Assembly: GCA_963792855.1 (NCBI GenBank)
Contig: CAWBXZ010000015.1
Coordinates: 1-64,000 of the forward strand
Direction of reading: 5' to 3'
Source of the DNA: SG8-40 sp963792855
Lineage (GTDB): Bacteria; Pseudomonadota; Gammaproteobacteria; Burkholderiales; Eutrophovitaceae
Length of the DNA stretch: 64,000 nt
The notes beneath the pieces are model-generated. The model had not been told where the DNA came from. It was given only the letters and a program-made list of their open reading frames with translations, and ran no database searches. The position numbers were made by a program, and so were the translations under genes. Positions 50,540 to 58,899 of the stretch are shown here, piece by piece. How positions within the stretch are numbered: the stretch's first letter is position 1; every line of letters begins with the position of its first letter.

Positions 50540-50566
50540 CCCGGGGGACCTGGAAGGTCCCCCGGG
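50540..50566. terminator. Strong hairpin between the Met-rich and cytochrome genes
   Basis: CCCGGGGGACC and GGTCCCCCGGG form a perfect 11-bp stem with a TGGAA loop. It is followed by a weak T-rich run (TTCTT), then a GGGGGG ribosome-binding region for the cytochrome gene 20 bp on. It could be a partial terminator that lowers downstream expression, or an RNA stabiliser for the Met-rich transcript. Confidence 0.6.
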
Positions 50567-50586
50567 TTCTTGCCGGGGGGTGACCA

Positions 50587-51357
50587 ATGCTGAAACCCAA
50601 TCATTTCGTGCAGGTCGCGGCGCTGATGTGTTTTTCTGCGGGGCTGGCGGCGGCGTGGGCGCAGGACGCCCCCGATTACCAGCGAGCGTTGTGGGACCCG
50701 ATTCATTTCCAGCCACAGATACAGCACGCGACCAATGAGCAGTGCCTCGCCTGCCATCGCGAGGTGCTGGATAACAAGCCTCTTGCGCAATCGCCTGCCG
50801 GCGTCAAGGCAGAAGATTCATTGGCCTGGTATCAGACACTGACCACTTATCAGGGTGGGCAGGAGAGTTTTCACCGCCGCCATCTGGTTACACCGTTGGC
50901 GCAAACCCTGATGGACATGAAATGCAACACCTGCCATCAGGGCCACGACCCGCGCGAGGAGGCGCCGGTCCCGCCCGACTCGGCCAACGATTCATTCACG
51001 CTTCGCAAGCAGGTGAATCCGAATACCTGCCTCATGTGTCACGGCAAGTTAGCATACGAGGTAATGGGGCTGCCGTCGGACTGGCATAGCTCCGGCAGCA
51101 TGTTTGGCAACAATTGCCTGGTTTGCCATGCGGCCATCCGAACGACCCGGCACCAGGTCAATTTCCTCAAAGCGGAAGCGATCGAAGAAGCCGGCAGCAA
51201 GAACGGTGATGTGTGTTTTGGATGCCATGGCGGACGTGCCTGGTATCGAATCGCGTTTCCCTATCCGCGGCATTCATGGCCGGGCATGACGGAACAGACG
51301 CCGGAATGGGCGCAGCAGCGGCCTACCGAATCCGAAGCGCGCTTTCGGAACAGGTAG
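50587..51357 (+). CDS. Periplasmic pentaheme c-type cytochrome
   Basis: The 256-residue protein has a signal peptide (MLKPNHFVQVAALMCFSAGL, cleavage after AWA). Five CxxCH haem sites follow: CLACH (about 53), CNTCH, CLMCH, CLVCH and CFGCH. Several His residues between them may serve as distal ligands. No transmembrane anchor follows the signal, so it is periplasmic, not a NapC/NrfH-type quinol dehydrogenase. It is 54 bp upstream of the molybdoenzyme gene and is the obvious electron partner. I do not recognise a named family. Confidence 0.88.
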   Translation: MLKPNHFVQVAALMCFSAGLAAAWAQDAPDYQRALWDPIHFQPQIQHATNEQCLACHREVLDNKPLAQSPAGVKAEDSLAWYQTLTTYQGGQESFHRRHLVTPLAQTLMDMKCNTCHQGHDPREEAPVPPDSANDSFTLRKQVNPNTCLMCHGKLAYEVMGLPSDWHSSGSMFGNNCLVCHAAIRTTRHQVNFLKAEAIEEAGSKNGDVCFGCHGGRAWYRIAFPYPRHSWPGMTEQTPEWAQQRPTESEARFRNR

Positions 51358-51411
51358 TGATCAGAGTCCGGAACGACAAATCCACTGCCAGGCACAGAAC
51401 GGAACAACAAC

Positions 51412-53967
51412 ATGAACAAACCTCGAGATCTGAAAACGCTCGCCGACGGGATCGACCAGTCACGACGCACTTTCATGAAAACCGGTGCGGCCGGTGCCGG
51501 CGTGCTGGCAATCAATGGCGTGCTCGATATCGGAACCACGCCTTCGGCGCAGGCGTTTCCCTACGAGCCTTACCCGCGCGATGACGAGCTGAACACGGTT
51601 GTTACGAGTTGTGCGCACAATTGCGGGTCGCGACACGCATTGGTGGCACACAAGAAGGGCGACGTGATTGTGCGTTTGTCCTCAGACGACGGGCGCTACC
51701 AGGCGGACGGTCATTACGGCAAGGACACCGAGGAGGAGCCGCAACTGCGTGCCTGCCTGCGCGGGCGCTCTTACCGCCAGCGCCTGTACTCGGCCGAACG
51801 CTTGCTCTATCCAATGATGCGTGTCGGCAAGCGCGGTGAAGGCAAATTCAAGCGGGTCTCGTGGGACGAGGCGTTGGGCTTTGTCACCGAGAAGATGATC
51901 GAGATAAAGAGAAAGTACGGCCCGACGGCGCTGCTCGACCAGAGCTACGCGGGCGCCTCATGGGGCGTGCTGCACAAATCCGACCAGATTGAAGGCCTGC
52001 AGGGGCGTTTCCTCGGCATGTTCGGATGCCGCACCAACTCCTGGTCGGTGCCCTCTTACCAGGGCACGACATTCAGCTCGCACATGACTTTCGGGACCAT
52101 CCAGGACGGCAACGAGGACGATGCCTTTGCCCACAGCAAACTGATAATCATGTGGGGCTGGAATCCCGCCTATACCTTCCACGGCGGCAATACCTTCTAC
52201 TACATGCGCATGGCAAAGCAGCGCGGCTGCAAATTCGTCGTGATCGACCCACAGTACACGGATTCGGCTGCCGCGTATGACGCATGGTGGATTCCCATCA
52301 AGCCGAATACCGATGCGGCGATGATGGCGGGGATGGCGCATTACATCTTCACCAACAATCTTCAGGACCAGTCGTTCATCGATCGCTTCTGTCAGGGAAT
52401 GGACGCCGGCACCATGCCGGACTGGGCGAAGGACAAGGAGAATTTCAGGGACTACATCCTTGGCACATATGACGGTGTGCCCAAAACGCCCGAGTGGGCC
52501 GAGCCGATCTGTGGCGTCAAGGCGGCCGACATCAAGAAACTGGCCGACATGTACGCCACGACGAAGCCGGCTGCGCTCAAGGCATCGTGGGCGCCCGGAC
52601 GTAACGCCTATGGCGAGCAGTACAACCGCATGGCGGCCGCGTTGCAGGCGATGACCGGTAACGTCGGTGTTCTTGGCGGGAGCGCGGAGGGCGTTGGCAA
52701 GGCTTGGTCTGCCCAGTCCGTTGCCTATCCCTACGACAAGAACGCCAATATATGGTTTGCGGCGATCAAATCCGATCGCTGGGCGCACTGTGTGCTCAAT
52801 TACCCGGACGTGCGTCGGGAAGAGATCGGCCTGTGGCCCCGCCGTGATAAATGGGACGGCACCATCCCGAATATCCGGGGCATTTTCTGGCAGGGTTCGG
52901 ACTGGTTCAACCAGCTCACCAACATCAACAAGGAAATCCAGGCTATCCAGAAACTGGAGTTGGTGGTGTGCATGGATTCCACCATCACGCCCTCCGGGCT
53001 TTGGGCGGACGTATTGTTTCCTGTTGCGACCCATTTTGAACGTCACGACGTCGGACTTCCCTGGTACAAGGGCCATTACTACATTCATCGGCCCAAGGTC
53101 ATCGAGCCGCTCGGCGAGAGCAAGACGGACTTTCAGATCTACACCGAGCTGGCCTACCGGCTCGGCTTCGGGGCAAGTTACAACCCGAAGGCAAAGCGGG
53201 AGTATTTTGAAGACAACGATGCCGTTGACGAGGCCTACCTTCGGCAGTGGTGGGAAGGGCGGGTAATGGGCCGTCAGAGTGTGACCATGTCGTGGGATGA
53301 GTTCAAGCAACACGGAATCTACAAGTTCAAGCTCTCGCGTCCCTACGTTGCTTTTCAAGATCAGATCGAGAAGGGAAAGAAGTTTCTCACCAAGTCCGGG
53401 AAGATCGAGATTTTCTCGGGGCAGCTTGCGTCGGTGACGGACTGGACAAAGACGAAATACGGTTACGAGATTCCCTATATCCCCAAATGGATCGAACCGT
53501 GGGAATCTCTCAATAGTGGCAAGACAAAGGATTTTCCTTTCCACTTGATCACACCGCATCCGCGCTGGCGCACGCATTCGATCTTCAACAATTGCTCCTG
53601 GTTACGCGAAACCTACGAGCAGGAGGTGACGATTAACGCCTCTGATGCAAAAAGGCTCGGCCTGAAGACGGGCGATGTGGTCGAAGTGTGGAACGACCGG
53701 GGGCGTGTCGTGGTGCCGGTCTATGCGACCGAGCGCTGCATGCCGAATGTTGCGGTCTTGCACGAAGGGGCGTGGATGGATCTGGATGAGAATGGCGTTG
53801 ATCGTTCGGGCAACCCTGACTTTCTCACGCTCGACGAACCAAGTCCGGCTGGCGCATTTGCCTACAACACGATTCTGGTCAATATCAAGAAGACATCGCT
53901 GCAACACAAGCCCGGTTGGGATCGCTTGGCTACTTCGAGGTCCCACGTCTTTCGGCGAGACATGTGA
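51412..53967 (+). CDS. Tat-exported DMSO-reductase-family molybdopterin oxidoreductase, catalytic subunit
   Basis: The 851-residue protein has a twin-arginine signal (DQSRRTFMKTGAAGAGVLAI). An Fe-S region reads SCAHNCGSRHALVAH with a distant RACLRGRSYRQRLYS. Molybdopterin domains carry WGWNPAYTFHGGNTFYYMRM and VVIDPQYTDSAAAYDAWW, and the C-terminal molydopterin-dinucleotide domain has LITPHPRWRTHSIFNNCSWL. The layout is DmsA-like. Against DmsA the third Fe-S ligand Cys is His75 (C67, C71, H75, C115), and Ser215 in VPSYQ aligns with the Mo-binding Ser. It probably acts in the periplasm on an S- or N-oxide or an oxyanion, or as an oxidase of a reduced compound. The substrate is unknown. Confidence 0.88.
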   Translation: MNKPRDLKTLADGIDQSRRTFMKTGAAGAGVLAINGVLDIGTTPSAQAFPYEPYPRDDELNTVVTSCAHNCGSRHALVAHKKGDVIVRLSSDDGRYQADGHYGKDTEEEPQLRACLRGRSYRQRLYSAERLLYPMMRVGKRGEGKFKRVSWDEALGFVTEKMIEIKRKYGPTALLDQSYAGASWGVLHKSDQIEGLQGRFLGMFGCRTNSWSVPSYQGTTFSSHMTFGTIQDGNEDDAFAHSKLIIMWGWNPAYTFHGGNTFYYMRMAKQRGCKFVVIDPQYTDSAAAYDAWWIPIKPNTDAAMMAGMAHYIFTNNLQDQSFIDRFCQGMDAGTMPDWAKDKENFRDYILGTYDGVPKTPEWAEPICGVKAADIKKLADMYATTKPAALKASWAPGRNAYGEQYNRMAAALQAMTGNVGVLGGSAEGVGKAWSAQSVAYPYDKNANIWFAAIKSDRWAHCVLNYPDVRREEIGLWPRRDKWDGTIPNIRGIFWQGSDWFNQLTNINKEIQAIQKLELVVCMDSTITPSGLWADVLFPVATHFERHDVGLPWYKGHYYIHRPKVIEPLGESKTDFQIYTELAYRLGFGASYNPKAKREYFEDNDAVDEAYLRQWWEGRVMGRQSVTMSWDEFKQHGIYKFKLSRPYVAFQDQIEKGKKFLTKSGKIEIFSGQLASVTDWTKTKYGYEIPYIPKWIEPWESLNSGKTKDFPFHLITPHPRWRTHSIFNNCSWLRETYEQEVTINASDAKRLGLKTGDVVEVWNDRGRVVVPVYATERCMPNVAVLHEGAWMDLDENGVDRSGNPDFLTLDEPSPAGAFAYNTILVNIKKTSLQHKPGWDRLATSRSHVFRRDM

Positions 53968-53997
53968 TGTCCGCGCGCGAGTTCAAGGAGCGACACC

Positions 53998-54669
53998 ATG
54001 GCAGATAATCTCGACAAGGACAAAGTCAAAGCCGCGGTACGCCGACGCAAGCGTGAGACTTATGTGCCGGTAAAACCGGATATGCAGCTGGGCTTTATCC
54101 ACAACAACGTCGATTGCATCGGGTGCCGGGCGTGCGAAATCGCGTGCAAGGACAAAAACGGTCTGTCCTCAGGGCCGCGCTTTCGACGGGTGCAGTATGT
54201 AGAAGGCGGCACCTATCCGAATGTATACGCATACAAGGTCAACATGTCGTGTAACCATTGCGCCGAGCCCGCGTGTTTGCCGACCTGCCCGACCGGTGCG
54301 ATCTTCAAGCGCAAGCAGGATGGCATCGTCGACATTGACTCGACACTGTGTATCGGTTGCCGGCGCTGCGAGGCGGCTTGCCCCTACGGTGCGCCGCAAT
54401 TTGATGTGGAAGAGAACATCGTCAAGAAATGCAACATGTGCGTGGACGAGATCGAAGCCGGCCGCAAGCCCTACTGTGTGGCTGCCTGCATGATGCGCGT
54501 GCTCGACATCGGGCCGATCGAAGAACTGTGGGCGGGGGAATACGAGACCAAGGCCATGGCGCCGGGCGAAAAGCCGGTGAAAGCGGTGAAGAATTTCGCT
54601 GATCCCGAGCTGACGCATCCGTCGATCGCATTCGTTCCGCATAGCAAGGGCCGTGTCGATGGCGGGTGA
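53998..54669 (+). CDS. Four-cluster ferredoxin-like electron-transfer subunit (DmsB type)
   Basis: The 223-residue protein has four [4Fe-4S] motif groups: CIGCRACEIACKDKNG, CNHCAEPACLPTCPTGA, CIGCRRCEAACPYGAP and CNMCVDEIEAGRKPYCVAAC. It is the usual B subunit of DMSO-reductase-type enzymes, carrying electrons between the Mo subunit and an outside donor or acceptor. It has no signal and would be co-exported with the Tat-bearing A subunit. No C-type membrane anchor gene follows. Its 3' end overlaps the chaperone gene. Confidence 0.92.
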   Translation: MADNLDKDKVKAAVRRRKRETYVPVKPDMQLGFIHNNVDCIGCRACEIACKDKNGLSSGPRFRRVQYVEGGTYPNVYAYKVNMSCNHCAEPACLPTCPTGAIFKRKQDGIVDIDSTLCIGCRRCEAACPYGAPQFDVEENIVKKCNMCVDEIEAGRKPYCVAACMMRVLDIGPIEELWAGEYETKAMAPGEKPVKAVKNFADPELTHPSIAFVPHSKGRVDGG

Positions 54670-55450
54670 ACTCTTGACCGAACCAACAGTTCGAACAGAC
54701 TGCGAAGATCAAGATGCCATGCTGCTGCGGCGTATCCGAGACGCCATTGGCGATGACCTTCGCATCCTGGCCGCACTACACGACCGCGAACTGGGAGAGA
54801 AATTGCTTTCCTGTTTGAGGCAGGGCGATTTTCCCGCGACCTTGGCGCTCTCCAATGGTTCTGATCACGTGCAGGAAGCAGCGGCGCTGTTCAGTGAGGC
54901 CATGGCCGGTATTGGCGAGGCGCCACCTGCCCGTGTGCTCGACGAGCTTTCCGCTGACTACGCTGCTATCTACCTGAACCACGCCTATCAGGTGTCGCCG
55001 TGTGAATCGGTCTGGCTGGATCCCGAAGGACTCGCGCTGCAGGACGCGACATTTCAGACTCGTGCCTGGTATCGGCAGTATGGCCTCGCGGTGGAGAACT
55101 GGCGCGTGCGTTCGGACGACCACCTGGTGGCGCAGTTGCACTTCATTGGAACACTTTTTCATCGGTCAGGTGATGCGGACCTCGCGGAGATTGCGCGTTT
55201 CATGGACGAGCACCTGTTGCGCTGGCTGCCGGCGTTCGCTTCCGAAGTTGCACGCCGGTGTGAGACACAGTTCTACGCCGGAGCGGCCCTGTTGACGTCG
55301 GCATACTGCGAGGAGCTGCGCGACCTTCTGGCCGAGGTTATCGGTGAGCCGCGACCCACGCCGGAAGAGATCGAGAAACGCATGAAGCCCGGACACGAAA
55401 CCAAGGCTGTCCCGATGGTTTTTCATCCCGGAACGGGACCTTCGTGGTAA
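54653..55450 (+). CDS. TorD/DmsD-family molybdoenzyme chaperone
   Basis: The 265-residue all-helical protein has LDELSADYAAIYLNHAYQVS followed by PCESVWLDPEG, the Y-P-ES pattern of TorD-type chaperones, and a C-terminal helix set. It binds the Tat signal of the molybdoenzyme and holds it for cofactor loading in the cytoplasm. It is somewhat longer than TorD (about 200 residues) because of N- and C-terminal extensions. The start may be GTG 54653 or ATG 54659, overlapping the Fe-S subunit gene. Confidence 0.85.
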   Translation: MSMAGELLTEPTVRTDCEDQDAMLLRRIRDAIGDDLRILAALHDRELGEKLLSCLRQGDFPATLALSNGSDHVQEAAALFSEAMAGIGEAPPARVLDELSADYAAIYLNHAYQVSPCESVWLDPEGLALQDATFQTRAWYRQYGLAVENWRVRSDDHLVAQLHFIGTLFHRSGDADLAEIARFMDEHLLRWLPAFASEVARRCETQFYAGAALLTSAYCEELRDLLAEVIGEPRPTPEEIEKRMKPGHETKAVPMVFHPGTGPSW

Positions 55451-56517
55451 ACGCGGGATTCGCGCACATCGAGCGGATTGCAATGAGCCCGGTATTCTCA
55501 TCTCCAGTCGACGACGACGGCCACCCGGTTTTTGACGAGACGCGATGTGTGCACGATCAGGCGGCCAGCGCCAGTTGCCAGGCGTGCTCGGATGCATGCC
55601 CCACAGGGGCGCTTGCCCTTGGCGAGTATGCGCTGGAGTTCAATGCCGATGCGTGCGACGGCTGTGCGTTCTGTGTCGCGGCCTGCCCGCAAGAGGCGAT
55701 CGATTCGAAATTCGGCCGGGCTGACGTTGCGTCATTGCGCAAGGAAACGACCGCATTCCTCGCATGTGAGCAGTCCGGTGTGCCCGGCGATCGGCAATCA
55801 ATGCCGTGTGTGCATGCGCTGAGCTGGCGAAATGCGCTGCGTCTTCACCGGGATGGAGTCCGAAAGATTGCGGTCGCTGTGGGAGACTGCGACAAGTGCC
55901 GGCCGCGAAGCGCGCGACTCGGCCAGACGGTGAAGCATGTCAATGAGGTGTTGAGCTCCTGGAGTCTGCCCGGACTCGAGGTGAGTTACCTGACGGGCGG
56001 ACAATGGGAGGCCGCGGCGCGTGAGAAGCGGTGCGAGCCTGAAATTTTGCCTCGACGGCGCGCTTTTCTGCGACGCTTCGTCGACCCCGGTCATGTGGCG
56101 CGGGAGACCGGCAAACCCGCGACGATCGCGAGCCTGCTTGGGGCACCGGAGCCGGCGGGCAGAGTCTTTCCCGCGGTTCCCTCGATCGATGCGGACCGTT
56201 GTGATGGCTGCGATGCTTGCGTTCGGGTGTGTGCGACCAGTGCGATCACGTTCGTCAACCAGGAGGGCGGACTTCATTACCGTGTCGATGCGGCCCGTTG
56301 CACCGGCTGCAAGTTGTGCATCGATGTATGCCAGCCAGACGCGGTGTCGGTACAGGAATGGACGACGTCGCGGCAAAAAGCGGTCGAGTTGGCGTCACAG
56401 CGATGCCGCGCTTGCGGCGTTGTTTACCATGCACCCCGAACGCGATCTGATGACCTTTGCACCATCTGTGCAAAGACCAACCACCATCGAAATCTCTTCC
56501 AGATTGACCCTGCTTGA
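55444..56517 (+). CDS. Polyferredoxin-like 4Fe-4S protein
   Basis: The 357-residue protein starts at GTG 55444 (or ATG 55483) and has paired ferredoxin motifs at both ends. The N-terminal pair is SCQACSDACPTGALALGEYA and CDGCAFCVAACPQEA. The C-terminal pair is CDGCDACVRVCATSAITF and CTGCKLCIDVCQPDAVSV. A last CRACG...CTICAK four-Cys cluster looks like a zinc or haem-free metal knot. The 130-residue middle (VAVGDCDKCRPRSARLGQTV) is unassigned. No signal peptide, so it is cytoplasmic. It overlaps the chaperone gene by seven bases. Proteins of this type accompany TorD-containing clusters; the function is not known. Confidence 0.82.
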   Translation: MVNAGFAHIERIAMSPVFSSPVDDDGHPVFDETRCVHDQAASASCQACSDACPTGALALGEYALEFNADACDGCAFCVAACPQEAIDSKFGRADVASLRKETTAFLACEQSGVPGDRQSMPCVHALSWRNALRLHRDGVRKIAVAVGDCDKCRPRSARLGQTVKHVNEVLSSWSLPGLEVSYLTGGQWEAAAREKRCEPEILPRRRAFLRRFVDPGHVARETGKPATIASLLGAPEPAGRVFPAVPSIDADRCDGCDACVRVCATSAITFVNQEGGLHYRVDAARCTGCKLCIDVCQPDAVSVQEWTTSRQKAVELASQRCRACGVVYHAPRTRSDDLCTICAKTNHHRNLFQIDPA

Positions 56518-56556
56518 CGCCGGGTTTGGTGCAGGGGAGTGCCGATGCGATTGATG

Positions 56557-56685
56557 ATGCCCCGGCACACACGGCAGCTTGCGCTGATTCTGGAAAGCCG
56601 CGGCATCGAACCGGACCGACCGTTGAGCGCGGCCGACCTTGCCGGTCCCGAAGGAAGTGTGGGACCGGTAGGTGTCAGTTATTGA
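56557..56685 (+). pseudogene. Broken copy of the glutaredoxin-DinB 3' end
   Basis: The frame from ATG 56557 reads MPRHTRQLALILESRGIEPD and then RPLSAADLAGPEGSVG. It matches HTRQLALILESHGIKPD and RPLSAAELAGLPVPEE at the end of the gene at 48107-48922. Nucleotide similarity begins near 56565 (48804 in the intact copy), is strongest over GGCAGCTTGCGCTGATTCTG, and continues to the old stop region. A 5-bp loss disrupts the last codons. It lies just after the polyferredoxin gene, at the far edge of the accessory region. Confidence 0.85.
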
Positions 56686-56700
56686 ACCCGGAGTTGGCTC

Positions 56701-57780
56701 CTAGTCGGCAAAGAACTCCGGCCATCTTCCCTGAATGTAGTCCTGGAACCTGGGTGAGATGCCTTCGCTCTCGAGGTATTTGCGCGGGACCGGCATCTCA
56801 ACGGGCTTGAACGAAGGGTCCGCCTTGTAACGATTCGGCCAATCGTGTTGCAGCATGGCCGCGCGCCCCAGCATGATCCAGTCGGCGCCTGCGGCCAGGG
56901 TGGCTTCGGCTTCCTGTGGCGTGCGAATCTTGCCGGCAACGCCAAGCCGGGTGTTGTGCCGGTCGAGTTCGGTGAAGTAGCTCATCAATGTCCGGCCTTT
57001 ATGCTCGTCTTCCTCGGGTTCCTTGAACACGTCCCACAGCGACATGTCGAGAAAATCGATGTTGTCCTCGGCCATCAATCGCTGTGCGATCTGCACGGAA
57101 TCCGCGAGCTTGATGCCGAAACGCTCGGCAGACAAGCGCACGCCCAGCATGAGATCCTTGCCGCAGCGTGCGCGGATGCCGTCGATGATCTCGAACAGGA
57201 TGCGCGAGCGGTTTTCGAGACTGCCGCCGTATTCATCGTCACGGCGATTGATTTCGGCACTGAAAAACTGGCACAGGATGTACTGGTGCGCGCCGTGCAG
57301 TTCGACGCCGTCGAAGCCGGCTTTCTCAGCGCGCAAGGCGCCGGCGATGAAGTCCTCGACCAACTGTTTGACTTCCGCATGGGTCAGTGCGCGGGCGCCG
57401 GTTTTTTCGTTATCCGACGGGCAAACCGGCGTCGTGCCGATGACTTCGCTGGGTGACCGCAGTCCGGCGTGATGCAACTGCACGATGGCAATGCTGTCAT
57501 TGGCCTTGATCGCATTCGCCAGGCGCGTCAGGCCGGGCAGGTGATCGTCCGACCAGATGCCCATCTGTCCCGGAAAGCCCTTGCCGATTTCCTGCACGTG
57601 CGAGGCGCAGGTCATCGTCAAACCGAAACCGCCCTCGGCGCGCATCGTGAGCCAGCGGAATTCCTCTTCCGACATGCGGCCGTCTTCGTGGCTTTGCTGG
57701 TTGGTGAGTGGCGCCAGCATGAAGCGGTTTTTCATGGTCGGGCCGTGGCTGAAGGTCAGTGGTTCGAGCAGATTGGGCAT
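56701..57780 (-). CDS. NADH:flavin oxidoreductase/old yellow enzyme homologue
   Basis: The 359-residue TIM-barrel flavoprotein has the FMN and substrate residues of the OYE family: MLAPLTNQQSHEDGRMSEEE, the HxxH pair in VELHGAHQYILCQFFSAEIN, and LGVRLSAERFGIK. It lacks the C-terminal Fe-S/Rossmann extension of 2,4-dienoyl-CoA reductases. It reduces activated alkenes with NAD(P)H; the natural substrate is unknown. It is transcribed toward the accessory region. Confidence 0.92.
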   Translation of the reverse strand: MPNLLEPLTFSHGPTMKNRFMLAPLTNQQSHEDGRMSEEEFRWLTMRAEGGFGLTMTCASHVQEIGKGFPGQMGIWSDDHLPGLTRLANAIKANDSIAIVQLHHAGLRSPSEVIGTTPVCPSDNEKTGARALTHAEVKQLVEDFIAGALRAEKAGFDGVELHGAHQYILCQFFSAEINRRDDEYGGSLENRSRILFEIIDGIRARCGKDLMLGVRLSAERFGIKLADSVQIAQRLMAEDNIDFLDMSLWDVFKEPEEDEHKGRTLMSYFTELDRHNTRLGVAGKIRTPQEAEATLAAGADWIMLGRAAMLQHDWPNRYKADPSFKPVEMPVPRKYLESEGISPRFQDYIQGRWPEFFAD

Positions 57781-58002
57781 GCAGAGTCTTCCGGAACAGA
57801 TTGTTGTTGGTGTTTTCCCGGAAGCTGGCGAAACAATCTACCTCCGCTTTGACTGGCGGAATTGCTGATGCACGCAGTGGGTATGACCGCAGCGACCGGG
57901 ATGGCGCGAAGGCAGGAGTCTACCGCAATCGGCCGGTTATCACTTTCGGGTTATCTGGCGGTCGGAGCCATCGCGACCAAGTGACGTTGCGCGGGCGCAC
58001 GC

Positions 58003-58899
58003 TCAGATACCCAGCCACGCCGCCCCGCGCACGCCGCTGGAATCGCCATGCCGGTTGTGCAGCAGCGGCGTATCGACACGATCCGAAAACACCCATTGTG
58101 TCCACAGCGTTGGGACGTTGTCGTACCAGCGCGCGATATTCGACATGCCGCCTCCCAGCACGATGGCATCCGGATCGAGCACATTGATGACATTGGCCAG
58201 CGCCCGCGCGAGTCGCTGTTCGTAACGCTCCATGCTTGCCACGCTACAGGCTTCGCCGCGTTTTGCCGCGTCGGCGATCTCCTCAGCGTCGAGCTCGACA
58301 CCGTTGTGCCGGGCGTGGTCAATGGTGAGCGCGGGCCCGGATAAAAATGTTTCGATGCAGCCATCCTTGCCGCAATAGCAGCGCGGGCCCGGCCGTTCGT
58401 CGTTGCGCGGCCACGGCAGCGGATTGTGGCCCCATTCGCCGGCGATGCGATTGGGCCCGGATAGCAGTCTGCCATCCACGACAATGCCACCGCCAACGCC
58501 GGTGCCAAGGATCACACCGAACACCACGCGATGACCGGCGCCGGCGCCGTCGGTTGCCTCGGACAGCGCGAAGCAGTTGGCGTCGTTCTCGATGCGCACG
58601 TTTCGATCGAGGCGACGGGTCAGGTCGGCCAGCAGCGGTTGCCCGTTCAGCCAGGTTGAATTGCAGTTGCGCATCAACCCGGTGGATGGCGAAACGGCGC
58701 CCGGTGTGCCGATGCCCACGGTTGCGCGTTCGCCCAGCGCCTGCTCGGCGTGCGCGACCAGCGAGGCGATTGTTTCCAGTGTTGCCCGGTAATCGCCGCG
58801 CTCTGTCTTCACGCGTTCACGCAGCAGCTCGCGACCATCGTCACTCAGGGCGATGATTTCGGTTTTCGTGCCGCCGAGGTCGATACCCAGCCTGAGCAT
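58003..58899 (-). CDS. ROK-family sugar kinase
   Basis: The 298-residue kinase starts MLRLGIDLGGTKTEIIALSD (ATG 58899), with the ATP loop, the sugar-binding ENDANCFALSEATDGAGAGH segment, GTGVGGGIVVDGRLLSG, and the ROK zinc motif GPRCYCGKDGCIETFLSG. The residues suggest N-acetylglucosamine/fructo/glucokinase-type activity in the cytoplasm. The 5' end overlaps the phosphatase gene upstream by 55 bases, so the two are coupled. Confidence 0.9.
   Translation of the reverse strand: MLRLGIDLGGTKTEIIALSDDGRELLRERVKTERGDYRATLETIASLVAHAEQALGERATVGIGTPGAVSPSTGLMRNCNSTWLNGQPLLADLTRRLDRNVRIENDANCFALSEATDGAGAGHRVVFGVILGTGVGGGIVVDGRLLSGPNRIAGEWGHNPLPWPRNDERPGPRCYCGKDGCIETFLSGPALTIDHARHNGVELDAEEIADAAKRGEACSVASMERYEQRLARALANVINVLDPDAIVLGGGMSNIARWYDNVPTLWTQWVFSDRVDTPLLHNRHGDSSGVRGAAWLGI

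Noticed and set aside
49776..50600. Cys/Pro/His-rich minus-strand frame opposite the Met-rich gene
   Set aside because: The apparent Cys-Arg-Pro repeats are the antisense of GGC-ATG repeats. The plus strand has a signal peptide and ribosome-binding site; the minus strand has neither.
51958..53577. 539-codon minus-strand frame
   Set aside because: It is antisense to the molybdoenzyme catalytic subunit and has no recognisable domain.
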